DNA of 64,000 bases. It comes from Comamonadaceae bacterium UBA2121. Its GTDB lineage: Bacteria; Pseudomonadota; Gammaproteobacteria; Burkholderiales; Burkholderiaceae_C. Below, in pieces: positions 41,648 to 49,583 of this stretch. The stretch lies in assembly GCA_002331385.1 (NCBI GenBank), contig DCYB01000012.1, forward strand, positions 124,001-188,000. Reading direction: 5' to 3'. How positions within the stretch are numbered: position 1 is the first letter of the stretch; each line of letters begins with the position of its first letter. Position numbers and translations under genes: made by a program. The notes under the pieces were generated by a model. It saw nothing but the letters and a program-made list of their open reading frames with translations, was not told the DNA's origin and ran no database searches.

Positions 41648-43128
41648 CGTACATGGATTTGCGCGGCTTCATCGCGCAGTTGGAGCAGGACGGCGAACTG
41701 CGCCGAATCGGGCAGCCCGTATCGCCCTGTCTGGAGATGACGGCGCTGGCCGATCGCGTGTTGCGCGCGCACGGCCCGGCGCTGCTCTTCACGCACCCCA
41801 CGGGGCACGACATGCCCGTTCTCGCCAACCTGTTCGGCACGCCTGCCCGCGTCATGCGTGGGCTGGGCGTGGACTCGAAGGACGCAGTGCGCGCGCTCGG
41901 CCATGCCCTCGCAGCCCTGAAGGACCCAGAACCACCGCGCGGCGCCAAAGATTTGTGGGGTCAGCGCACGCTGCTCAAAAGTCTGTGGAACATGACGCCT
42001 TCGCGCAGCGCGCGTGCCGCCTGCCAGCACCACGTGGTGGAAGGGCCGGACGTCGATCTCACGCGCCTGCCGATCCAGCAGTGCTGGCCCGGCGACGCTG
42101 CGCCGCTGATCACCTGGGGCCTCACCATCACGCGCGGCCCGCACAAGGCGCGCCAGAATCTGGGCATCTACCGGCAGCAATTGCTGAGCCGCAACCGACT
42201 CATCATGCGCTGGTTGCCCCATCGCGGCGGTGCGCTGGATTTTGCCGATCACTGTCAGCAGAACCGCGGTGTGCCCTACCCCGTCGCGGTCGCCATTGGA
42301 GCCGATCCGGCCACGCTGCTGGGCGCGGTCACGCCCGTGCCGGACAGCCTCTCCGAGTACCAGTTTGCCGGCCTGCTGCGCGGCTCGCGTTCGGTGATTG
42401 CCCCCGCCATTGGCGTGCCGCTCGACGTTCCGGCCCACGGGGAGATCGTGCTGGAAGGCCACATCCGCCCCGATGCCCAGCACCGCTCCGGCTTCGAACA
42501 TGCGCTCGAAGGTCCGTATGGCGACCACACTGGCTATTACAACGAATGCGCCGAGTTTCCGGTGTTCACCGTCGATCGCATCACCCAGCGCGACGACGCC
42601 ATCTATCACAGCACCTACACCGGCAAACCGCCCGATGAACCTGCCGTGCTCGGAGAAGTGCTCAATGACATGTTCGTGCCGCTGATCCAGCGCGCATTCC
42701 CGGAAATCGTCGACTTCTACCTGCCGCCCGAGGCCTGCAGTTACCGCATGGCGGTGGTCAGCATCCGCAAGGCCTATGCGGGCCATGCGCGCCGCGTGAT
42801 GATGGGGGTGTGGAGCCATCTGCGGCAGTTTCTCTATACCAAGTTCATCGTGGTGGTCGATGACGACATCGACGTACGCCACTGGCACGACGTCATCTGG
42901 GCCATCACCACGCGCATGGACCCGGTGCGCGACACCATGCTGGTCGAGAACACGCCCATCGACTATCTGGACTTCGCCTCGCCGGTGGCGGGCCTCGGCA
43001 GCAAGATGGGACTGGACGCCACGCACAAGTGGCCCGGGGAAACGCAGCGCGAATGGGGCCGCACCATGCACATGAGCGCCGATGTCAGCGCGCGCATGAA
43101 CGCCCTCGCCGATTCCCTCGGTCTGTGA
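41644..43128 (+). CDS. ubiD: UbiD family decarboxylase (3-octaprenyl-4-hydroxybenzoate carboxy-lyase)
   Basis: A 494-residue prenylated-FMN-dependent decarboxylase of ubiquinone biosynthesis. It starts MTYMDLRGFIAQLEQDGELRRI (in pieces) and carries NLFGTPARV, NLGIYRQQLLSRNRLIMRWL, PYPVAVAIGADPATLLGAVTPVPD, the EFQF-like EYQFAGLLRGSR, and IVLEGHIRPD with GPYGDHTGYY, all of the UbiD fold. The length equals E. coli UbiD. The start ATG overlaps the stop of the ubiU remnant frame. The cofactor maker UbiX is not in the window. No terminator is visible within the 159 bases downstream. Confidence 0.95.
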   Translation: MTYMDLRGFIAQLEQDGELRRIGQPVSPCLEMTALADRVLRAHGPALLFTHPTGHDMPVLANLFGTPARVMRGLGVDSKDAVRALGHALAALKDPEPPRGAKDLWGQRTLLKSLWNMTPSRSARAACQHHVVEGPDVDLTRLPIQQCWPGDAAPLITWGLTITRGPHKARQNLGIYRQQLLSRNRLIMRWLPHRGGALDFADHCQQNRGVPYPVAVAIGADPATLLGAVTPVPDSLSEYQFAGLLRGSRSVIAPAIGVPLDVPAHGEIVLEGHIRPDAQHRSGFEHALEGPYGDHTGYYNECAEFPVFTVDRITQRDDAIYHSTYTGKPPDEPAVLGEVLNDMFVPLIQRAFPEIVDFYLPPEACSYRMAVVSIRKAYAGHARRVMMGVWSHLRQFLYTKFIVVVDDDIDVRHWHDVIWAITTRMDPVRDTMLVENTPIDYLDFASPVAGLGSKMGLDATHKWPGETQREWGRTMHMSADVSARMNALADSLGL

Positions 43129-43220
43129 ACGGCAAACGCGGCAAGCCCCAAAGCGCCTCTGCCATCGCCAGATCAGCGGTCACTCCTCACCAAGCGTGGC
43201 AATAGACATCGCAATTCACG

Positions 43221-43233
43221 ATGACAACGTCAT
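43221..43233. promoter_or_regulatory. Palindrome in the LysR-gene promoter
   Basis: ATGAC-AAC-GTCAT is an exact 13-base inverted repeat 55 bases upstream of the LysR-type regulator gene. A site for autoregulation is plausible. Confidence 0.4.
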
Positions 43234-43287
43234 ATTTTCTCCATAAAATGGCGTCTGCATTCTTGAACCACGATTACAGACCCCGCA

Positions 43288-44262
43288 ATGAAAAGCTCCG
43301 AGCGCAGCTTTGCGCGCCGAATCGATCTGACCTCGCTGCAACTGTTCGTCGCAGTCTGCGAGTTGGGCAGCATCGGCCGTGCGGCGGAGCGTGAATTCAT
43401 TGCGGCATCCGCCGTCAGCAAGCGCCTGTCCGATCTGGAAACCGCTGTCGACACGGCCCTGCTCTATCGCCACAGCCGCGGCGTCACGCTGACGCCTGCG
43501 GGCGAAAGCCTGCTGCACCATGCGCGCACCGTGCTGTTCGGGCTGGAGCGCATGCAGGGCGAGCTCTCCGAATATGCCGACGGCGTGCGCGGCCATGTGC
43601 GCATGCACGCCAACATCTCGGCCATCGTGCAGTTCCTGCCCGAAGACCTCGGCGCATTTGCGCGCGAACACAGTCAGGTCAAGATCGACCTGCAAGAACA
43701 TCTGAGCCAGGAAGTGCTCAACGCCGTGCGCGATGGCGCGACCGATCTGGGCGTATGCCACACCGGCACCGCAGAAGAGCCCGAAGGCCTGCAAAGCCGC
43801 GCCTACCGCAGTGACCGCCTGGTCGTCGTCGTGCCCCGATCGCACGAACTGGCAGAGCGTGCATCGATCACGTTTGCGCAGGTGATGGATTGGGATCTGG
43901 TCGGCCTGCAGGCGGGCAGCAGCATCAGCCTTGCCATGCGGCAGGCGGCGGGCCAGACGCCCAAGCCCTTGCGCCAGCGCATGCAGGTCACCAGCCTCGA
44001 CGCCATGTGCCGCATGATCGACAACGGGCTTGGCATCGGGCTGTTGCCGGATCGTGCGTTCGCCCTCATGCACAGCGTGGGCGACCTCGCCGCCGTGCGC
44101 CTCGACGAGCCCTGGGCCGAGCGCGAGCTGCGCGTGGTCGCGCGCGATTTCAATGCCCTGCCGGTCACCGCCAGACTGCTGGTCGAGCACCTGACCGGCA
44201 CCACCGCCGCCAGCGAAGTGACGCTGCCGGCCTCCGCACAAGAACCACGGCGCGTGGCCTGA
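43288..44262 (+). CDS. LysR family transcriptional regulator next to leuC
   Basis: A 324-residue LTTR. The N-terminal winged helix-turn-helix (about 13-72, LTSLQLFVAVCELGSIGRAA, then SAVSKRLSDLETAVDTALLYR) has the family signature, with the T-P-A-G-E motif. An effector-binding domain follows (about 95-300) with RLVVVVPRSHELA and GLGIGLLPDRAF. It precedes leuC by 64 bases in the same direction and may be co-transcribed. Regulators of this position are common in Comamonadaceae leu clusters, but the effector is not known; 3-isopropylmalate would be an obvious guess. Confidence 0.88.
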   Translation: MKSSERSFARRIDLTSLQLFVAVCELGSIGRAAEREFIAASAVSKRLSDLETAVDTALLYRHSRGVTLTPAGESLLHHARTVLFGLERMQGELSEYADGVRGHVRMHANISAIVQFLPEDLGAFAREHSQVKIDLQEHLSQEVLNAVRDGATDLGVCHTGTAEEPEGLQSRAYRSDRLVVVVPRSHELAERASITFAQVMDWDLVGLQAGSSISLAMRQAAGQTPKPLRQRMQVTSLDAMCRMIDNGLGIGLLPDRAFALMHSVGDLAAVRLDEPWAERELRVVARDFNALPVTARLLVEHLTGTTAASEVTLPASAQEPRRVA

Positions 44263-44326
44263 TCCGCACAGCACAGCGCCAACACATTGCCACCTTCAGA
44301 CCCTACGAAAGAAAAGAGTACACACC

Positions 44327-45748
44327 ATGGGACGCACTCTCTACGACAAAGTGTTCGATGAACACGTGGTCCACACGGAAGAAGACGGAACCGCCGTTCT
44401 CTACATCGACCGCCATCTGGTGCACGAAGTGACCAGCCCGCAGGCATTCGAAGGCCTGCGCGAAGCGGGCCGCAAGGTCTGGCGCGTGAGCTCCATCGTC
44501 GCCACCGCCGATCACAACACGCCCACCACCAATTGGGATCAGGGCTATGACGGCATCACCGACCCGATCAGCAAGGAGCAGATCACCACGCTCGACAAGA
44601 ACATCGCTTCGGTCGGCGCAGCGGCATTCTTTCCCTTCATGTCCAAGCGCCAGGGCATCGTCCACGTGATCGGCCCCGAGAACGGCGCCACGCTGCCCGG
44701 CATGACCGTGGTCTGCGGCGACAGCCACACCTCCACGCACGGCGCGTTCGGTGCGCTGGCGCACGGCATCGGCACGTCGGAAGTCGAGCACGTCATGGCC
44801 ACGCAGACCCTGCTCGCCAAGAAGGCCAAAAACATGCTGGTGCAAGTCAACGGCAAAGTCGCGCCCGGCGTCACAGCCAAGGACATCGTGCTCGCCATCA
44901 TCGGCAAGATCGGCACCGCAGGCGGCACGGGCTACACCATCGAGTTTGCTGGCGAAGCCATTCGCGACCTCTCGATGGAAGGCCGCATGACGGTGTGCAA
45001 CATGGCCATCGAAGCCGGTGCCCGCGCTGGCATGGTGGCGGTGGATGACAAGACCATTGCCTACGTGAAGGGCCGTCCGCTGTCGCCCACCGGCGTGGAA
45101 TGGGATCAGGCCGAAGCCTACTGGCGCACGCTGCACTCCGACGCCGACGCCACATTTGATCGCGTGGTCGAACTCGACGCCAAGGCCATCGTGCCGCAAG
45201 TCACCTGGGGCACATCGCCTGAAATGGTGCTCGGCGTGGACGCCTCCGTGCCCGATCCAGACAAGGAAAAAGACCCCAGCAAGCGCGGCGCGATCGAGCG
45301 CGCACTCACCTACATGAACCTCGAACCCGGCAAGCCACTGAACGACGTGTTCGTGGACAAGGTGTTCATCGGCTCGTGCACCAACAGCCGCATCGAAGAC
45401 ATGCGCGAAGCTGCTGCCGTGGTGAAGAAGCTCGGCCAGAAGGTTGCCAAGAACATCAAGCTCGCGATGGTGGTTCCGGGCTCCGGCCTTGTGAAGGAAC
45501 AGGCAGAGCGCGAAGGTCTGGACCAGATCTTCAAGGCCGCCGGTTTCGAATGGCGCGAGCCCGGCTGCTCGATGTGCCTCGCAATGAACGCCGACCGCCT
45601 GGAGCCCGGCGAGCGCTGCGCCTCCACCAGCAACCGCAACTTCGAAGGCCGTCAGGGCGCTGGCGGCCGCACGCACCTCGTCAGCCCCGCCATGGCCGCC
45701 GCAGCTGCCATCCACGGACATTTTGTCGACGTGCGCAAATTTGCGTAA
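44327..45748 (+). CDS. leuC: 3-isopropylmalate dehydratase large subunit
   Basis: A 473-residue aconitase-fold enzyme that, with LeuD, isomerises 2- to 3-isopropylmalate in leucine synthesis. It begins MGRTLYDKVFDEHVV and contains VCGDSHTSTHGAFGALAHGIGTSEVEHV (in pieces). The three 4Fe-4S cysteines are in GSCTNSR and EPGCSMCLAMN, and the C-terminal NRNFEGRQGAGGRTHLVSP is typical. The length is normal. Followed by a tiny lipoprotein gene 39 bases downstream and then leuD. Confidence 0.97.
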   Translation: MGRTLYDKVFDEHVVHTEEDGTAVLYIDRHLVHEVTSPQAFEGLREAGRKVWRVSSIVATADHNTPTTNWDQGYDGITDPISKEQITTLDKNIASVGAAAFFPFMSKRQGIVHVIGPENGATLPGMTVVCGDSHTSTHGAFGALAHGIGTSEVEHVMATQTLLAKKAKNMLVQVNGKVAPGVTAKDIVLAIIGKIGTAGGTGYTIEFAGEAIRDLSMEGRMTVCNMAIEAGARAGMVAVDDKTIAYVKGRPLSPTGVEWDQAEAYWRTLHSDADATFDRVVELDAKAIVPQVTWGTSPEMVLGVDASVPDPDKEKDPSKRGAIERALTYMNLEPGKPLNDVFVDKVFIGSCTNSRIEDMREAAAVVKKLGQKVAKNIKLAMVVPGSGLVKEQAEREGLDQIFKAAGFEWREPGCSMCLAMNADRLEPGERCASTSNRNFEGRQGAGGRTHLVSPAMAAAAAIHGHFVDVRKFA

Positions 45749-45787
45749 TGATGTGAGCTTTCAACCCAACTCATGGAGAAATTTCAT

Positions 45788-45916
45788 ATGACCAAAATCG
45801 CTATCGCCTTCGCCCTGATCAGCACTTTCATCCTGAGCGGTTGCAACACCGTCAAGGGCGTGGGACAGGATGTTCAACGCGCAGGTGGCGCGCTCGAGCG
45901 CGCTGCCGATAAATAA
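45788..45916 (+). CDS. Entericidin A/B family small lipoprotein
   Basis: 42 residues. Signal MTKIAIAFALISTFILSGC carries the lipobox LSGC (Cys19); the mature part NTVKGVGQDVQRAGGALE with the VKGxGxDxxxxGxxIxxAA-like pattern is the entericidin signature. GGAG stands nine bases before the ATG. In E. coli, EcnA/EcnB form an antidote/bacteriolysis pair; the Burkholderiales homologues have no proven role. It lies between leuC and leuD, with 54 bases to leuD. Confidence 0.88.
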   Translation: MTKIAIAFALISTFILSGCNTVKGVGQDVQRAGGALERAADK

Positions 45917-45970
45917 GGCCAAGCCAGGCGGCCCCCGGCTGGGGTGCCGCAGAATTTCAGGACCGATCAG

Positions 45971-46627
45971 ATGCAAAAATTCACAGTGCACAAGGGCCTC
46001 GTGGCTCCCATGGACCGCGAGAACGTGGACACCGACGCCATCATTCCCAAGCAGTTTCTCAAGTCGATCAAGAAGACCGGCTTTGGCGTGAACCTGTTTG
46101 ACGAGTGGCGTTATCTGGACCACGGCGAACCCGGCCAGGACCCGGCCAGCCGCAAGCCCAATCCCGACTTTGTGCTCAACAAGCCGCGCTACCAGGGTGC
46201 CTCCATCCTCATCGCGCGCAGGAATTTCGGTTGCGGCTCCAGCCGCGAACACGCGCCCTGGGCGCTTGACCAGTTCGGCTTCCGCGCCATCCTCGCGCCG
46301 AGCTTTGCCGACATCTTCTTCAACAACTGCTTCAAGAATGGCCTGCTGCCCATCGTGCTGCCCGAAGCCACGATCGACCAGTTGTTCAATGAAGTGAACG
46401 CCTTCCCCGGCTACGAACTGACCATCGATCTGGAGCGACAAGTCATCGTTCGCCCACAAGGCGAAGAGATCGCCTTCGACGTGATCCCGTTCCGCAAATA
46501 CTGCCTGCTCAACGGCTTCGACGACATCGGCCTGACCCTGCGCCACGCAGACAAGATCAAGAATTACGAAGCCGAGCGTCTGGCTTCCAAGCCCTGGCTG
46601 GCTCACACCATGCCTGCGTCGGCATAA
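45971..46627 (+). CDS. leuD: 3-isopropylmalate dehydratase small subunit
   Basis: 218 residues, the swivel-domain partner of LeuC. Conserved segments: FTVHKGLVAPMDRENVDTDAIIPKQFL (in pieces), NFGCGSSREHAPWALDQFGFRA, PSFADIFFNNCFKNGLLPI and the C-terminal ISLRHADKI-like LTLRHADKIKNYE. ATG 45971 is chosen for family length, with AGGACC nearby. An upstream in-frame ATG at 45944 would add nine unconserved residues. Confidence 0.96.
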   Translation: MQKFTVHKGLVAPMDRENVDTDAIIPKQFLKSIKKTGFGVNLFDEWRYLDHGEPGQDPASRKPNPDFVLNKPRYQGASILIARRNFGCGSSREHAPWALDQFGFRAILAPSFADIFFNNCFKNGLLPIVLPEATIDQLFNEVNAFPGYELTIDLERQVIVRPQGEEIAFDVIPFRKYCLLNGFDDIGLTLRHADKIKNYEAERLASKPWLAHTMPASA

Positions 46628-46716
46628 CGCCGGCGGACAGCGCCGACCGACCTGCGTCCTCTAGCGCCTGTGCAGAGGGCCATGGTGCGGGCCACGACGC
46701 ACTGAACCCGTCATCG

Positions 46717-46741
46717 CCCGCTTCCTCACCCGGGAAGCGGG
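46717..46741 (+). promoter_or_regulatory. Hairpin in the leuD-leuB spacer
   Basis: CCCGCTTCC (46717-46725) pairs perfectly with GGAAGCGGG (46733-46741) around a 7-base loop, without a T-run. It lies 34 bases before the leuB ATG in the 148-base spacer; possibly an mRNA-processing or attenuation element. Confidence 0.45.
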
Positions 46742-46775
46742 GACCCACCCAGTCAATATCCAACGGAAACCCAAC

Positions 46776-47846
46776 ATGAAAATCGCAGTTTTGCCCGGAG
46801 ATGGCATCGGCACGGAAATCGTTGCAGAAGCTGTCAAGGTGCTCGATGCACTCGACCTGAACCTGGAGATGGAGTCGGCTCTGGTCGGCGGCGCAGCCTA
46901 CGACGCGCATGGCCACCCGCTGCCGGAATCGACGCTCAAGCTCGCCAAGGAGGCCGACGCCATCCTGTTTGGTGCCGTGGGCGATTGGAAGTACGACAAA
47001 CTCGACCGCCCGCTGCGCCCCGAGCAAGCCATTCTCGGCCTGCGCAAGAGCCTCGGCCTGTTCGCCAACTTCCGCCCCGCCATCTGCTACGAGCAACTGG
47101 TGGATGCCTCCAGCCTCAAGCCTGAACTGGTCGCGGGACTCGACATCCTCATCATTCGCGAGCTGACCGGCGACATCTATTTCGGCCAGCCGCGCGGCAA
47201 GCGCACCGCCGTGGACGGTCACTTCCCCGGCGCGGAAGAAGCGTTTGACACCATGCGCTATTCCCGTCCGGAGATCGAGCGCATCGCGCGCGTGGCTTTC
47301 GAAGCCGCACGCAAGCGCAACAAGAAGGTGACCAGCGTGGACAAGGCCAACGTGCTCGAAACCTTCCAGTTCTGGAAGGACGTGGTCATCGACGTGCACA
47401 AGGAATATCCGGACGTCGAGCTGCAGCACATGTACGTCGACAACGCCGCCATGCAACTGGTGAAGGCGCCCAAATCGTTCGACGTGATCGTCACCGGCAA
47501 CATGTTCGGCGACATCCTTTCGGACGAAGCGTCCATGCTCACCGGCTCCATCGGCATGCTGCCCTCGGCCAGCCTGAACGACAAGAAGCAGGGCCTGTAC
47601 GAACCCAGCCATGGCAGCGCTCCGGACATCGCCGGCAAGGGCGTGGCCAACCCGCTCGCCACCATCCTGTCGGCGGCCATGATGCTGCGCTTCTCCCTGA
47701 ATCAGGAAGAAGCCGCCAACCGCATCGAAACCGCGGTGAAAAAGGTGCTCGCCCAGGGCCTGCGCACGCCGGACATCTTCAGTGAAGGCACGACCAAGGT
47801 CAGCACCCGCGAAATGGGCGACGCCGTGGTCAAGGCGTTGGGCTGA
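46776..47846 (+). CDS. leuB: 3-isopropylmalate dehydrogenase
   Basis: A 356-residue NAD-dependent oxidative decarboxylase, third step of leucine synthesis. MKIAVLPGDGIGTEIVAEAVKVL is the characteristic start; AILFGAVGDWKYD, LRKSLGLFANFRPA, IIRELTGDIYFGQPRG, the catalytic lysine/aspartate region YVDNAAMQLV and TGNMFGDILSDEASMLTGSIGMLPSAS, and the NAD loop EPSHGSAPDIAGKGVANP are all present. A strong terminator follows, ending the leucine unit. Confidence 0.97.
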   Translation: MKIAVLPGDGIGTEIVAEAVKVLDALDLNLEMESALVGGAAYDAHGHPLPESTLKLAKEADAILFGAVGDWKYDKLDRPLRPEQAILGLRKSLGLFANFRPAICYEQLVDASSLKPELVAGLDILIIRELTGDIYFGQPRGKRTAVDGHFPGAEEAFDTMRYSRPEIERIARVAFEAARKRNKKVTSVDKANVLETFQFWKDVVIDVHKEYPDVELQHMYVDNAAMQLVKAPKSFDVIVTGNMFGDILSDEASMLTGSIGMLPSASLNDKKQGLYEPSHGSAPDIAGKGVANPLATILSAAMMLRFSLNQEEAANRIETAVKKVLAQGLRTPDIFSEGTTKVSTREMGDAVVKALG

Positions 47847-47882
47847 TACCCGCACGGCAGACCGCCGTTGATGCTCGCAAAC

Positions 47883-47918
47883 AAAAAGGGGCTGCTCGCA
47901 AGGAGCAGCCCCTTTTTT
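47883..47918. terminator. Terminator behind leuB, bidirectional
   Basis: GGGGCTGCTC (47888-47897) pairs with GAGCAGCCCC (47903-47912), flanked by A5 and T6. It serves leuB on the plus strand and could also stop the flavin-reductase transcript on the minus strand. Confidence 0.92.
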
Positions 47919-47956
47919 ACGTATTCCGCGCTACCGGGCGGCGCGCGTGTTTACTC

Positions 47957-48598
47957 CTACTCCGTCGCCATCTCCGGCTTGAGCGCCGCATCCACCGGTC
48001 TGGCCAGTTGGAACAGGTCCGTGCTGCGCCCGTACCAGCCACCGCCATGCATGCGGCTGATGAGTCCCAGCCGGGGCGTATCGACAAAGCCCTGCTCCGG
48101 ATCGAGCACGACCGAGTCATCGATATGCGCCGCCAGCACGCGCCCGATGACCACCGTCTGCAGCGGCCCCGTGATCACCGAGGCAATGCTCACGCATTCC
48201 AGCGACACCGGGCAGCCCTGAATCAACGGCGGATGCACATGGCGCGCGGGCAATGGCGTGAGGCCCGCCTGCTCCAGCTCATCCACGGCAGCAGGATAGT
48301 CGGCACAGGTCTGGTTCATCTCCGTGACCAGACGCTCGGGCACGAGGTTCACGACGAACTCGCCGTTCTCCAGAATGTTGGCTGCCGTGTCCTTGAGCGC
48401 GCCCCGGGCGTGTCGCATCATGCCTAGCGCCACCGTCGGTGGCTGATGCCCCATGACGTTGAAGAAACTGTACGGAGCAGCATTCACAACCCCTGCGTTC
48501 GACCGCGTGGTCACCCACGCAATGGGGCGTGGCGTGACCGTTGCGGTCAAGAGGTTGTACTGTGTCTGCGCGGGCAGCGCAGAAAAATCGAAATACAT
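47957..48598 (-). CDS. Flavin reductase-like FMN-binding protein
   Basis: A 213-residue split-barrel flavoprotein of the flavin reductase/DIM6-NTAB family. It has ATVTPRPIAWVTTRSNAGVVNAAPYSFFNV (in pieces), the FMN-binding start of the family, and NGEFVVNLV and GRVLAAHIDDSVVLD further on. It may supply reduced flavin or act as a flavin-dependent oxidoreductase; the substrate is unknown. A GGAGAG Shine-Dalgarno inside the end of the nitrilase gene serves its start, with 3 bases between the genes. It is the last gene of the MHS transporter-nitrilase-flavoprotein unit. Confidence 0.85.
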   Translation of the reverse strand: MYFDFSALPAQTQYNLLTATVTPRPIAWVTTRSNAGVVNAAPYSFFNVMGHQPPTVALGMMRHARGALKDTAANILENGEFVVNLVPERLVTEMNQTCADYPAAVDELEQAGLTPLPARHVHPPLIQGCPVSLECVSIASVITGPLQTVVIGRVLAAHIDDSVVLDPEQGFVDTPRLGLISRMHGGGWYGRSTDLFQLARPVDAALKPEMATE

Positions 48599-48601
48599 GA
48601 A

Positions 48602-49555
48602 TCAGCTCTCCGGCGTCGGGTGCAACGCACTGGGCACCACCGCCTGCTTGGCACGCGTGTCCACGTGCAGTTGGAAAATATCGGGCCGCGCGTAATGGCC
48701 CGAAGCGTCAAAGTCGAACTTGCCGCGCAGGATCTCGTTGGGATCGATGTCGGCATACAGAATCGTTTCGCCCGAGAAGTCCGGCCCCGCCAACACGTCG
48801 CCCAGCGGCCCGATGATGGCGCTGCCACCGCGCATGAGCACGGTGTCCGGCGCATCGCCCAGAGCGCATTCGAAATCATCGGGATAGGCATCGCGGCGCA
48901 AGTGCTGGCACGAGGTCAGCACATAGCAACGCCCTTCCAGCGCGATGTGGCGCATCGACGGCACCCACGAATCGCGGTCGTCCGCTGTCGGCGCGCAATA
49001 GATCGCCACGCCCTGGCTGTACATGTACATACGCAGCATGGGCATGTAGTTTTCCCAGCAGATCACCGCACCGACACGGCCATACTCGGTGTCAATCACG
49101 GGCATCGTCGAGCCGTCTCCAAAGCCCCAGATCAGGCGCTCTCCGGCAGTCGGCATGAGTTTGCGATGCTTGCCCACAAAGCCTTCGCGGCCGTTGAAAT
49201 ACAGCACCGTGCAGTACAGCGTGCCGCCGTCGGCTTCGATGCAGCCCATCACCACGACCGTGTTGGTGTCCACGGCCGCCTGCGCAATCAGCGCCACCTC
49301 TTCACCGTCGAGCCGGATGGCCTGACGGTGGTAGGCCGCGAATGCATCGCGCCCTTCCGGCTTGCGCATGCCAATCGGCGCGCCAAACGTGTTGCCCTTG
49401 GGATAGCCGCCCAGATAGGCCTCCGGGAACACCATCACCTTGGCCCCTTGATCCGCGGCCTGCTGGATCAGGCCAACGGCCTTACGGGCGGTAGCGATGC
49501 TGTCTTGCGGAATCGATGCGGCCTGCACGACCGCCACTTTGAATGGCTTGTTCAT
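48602..49555 (-). CDS. Nitrilase / carbon-nitrogen hydrolase
   Basis: A 317-residue nitrilase-superfamily enzyme. The Glu-Lys-Cys triad is visible: Glu45 in VFPEAYLGGYPKG, Lys132 in GKHRKLMPT and Cys166 in AVICWENYMP. The CWENYMPxxR pattern and the length fit true nitrilases (branch 1), which hydrolyse a nitrile to a carboxylate and ammonia. ATG 49555 is chosen because AGGAGG lies just upstream; an ATG five codons earlier overlaps that motif. It is sandwiched between an MHS transporter and a flavoprotein, with an IclR regulator divergent, so catabolism of an external nitrile or a related compound is a reasonable inference. Confidence 0.92.
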   Translation of the reverse strand: MNKPFKVAVVQAASIPQDSIATARKAVGLIQQAADQGAKVMVFPEAYLGGYPKGNTFGAPIGMRKPEGRDAFAAYHRQAIRLDGEEVALIAQAAVDTNTVVVMGCIEADGGTLYCTVLYFNGREGFVGKHRKLMPTAGERLIWGFGDGSTMPVIDTEYGRVGAVICWENYMPMLRMYMYSQGVAIYCAPTADDRDSWVPSMRHIALEGRCYVLTSCQHLRRDAYPDDFECALGDAPDTVLMRGGSAIIGPLGDVLAGPDFSGETILYADIDPNEILRGKFDFDASGHYARPDIFQLHVDTRAKQAVVPSALHPTPES

Positions 49556-49583
49556 TGGTTCCTCCTTCATCTAGCCGCGCCCA

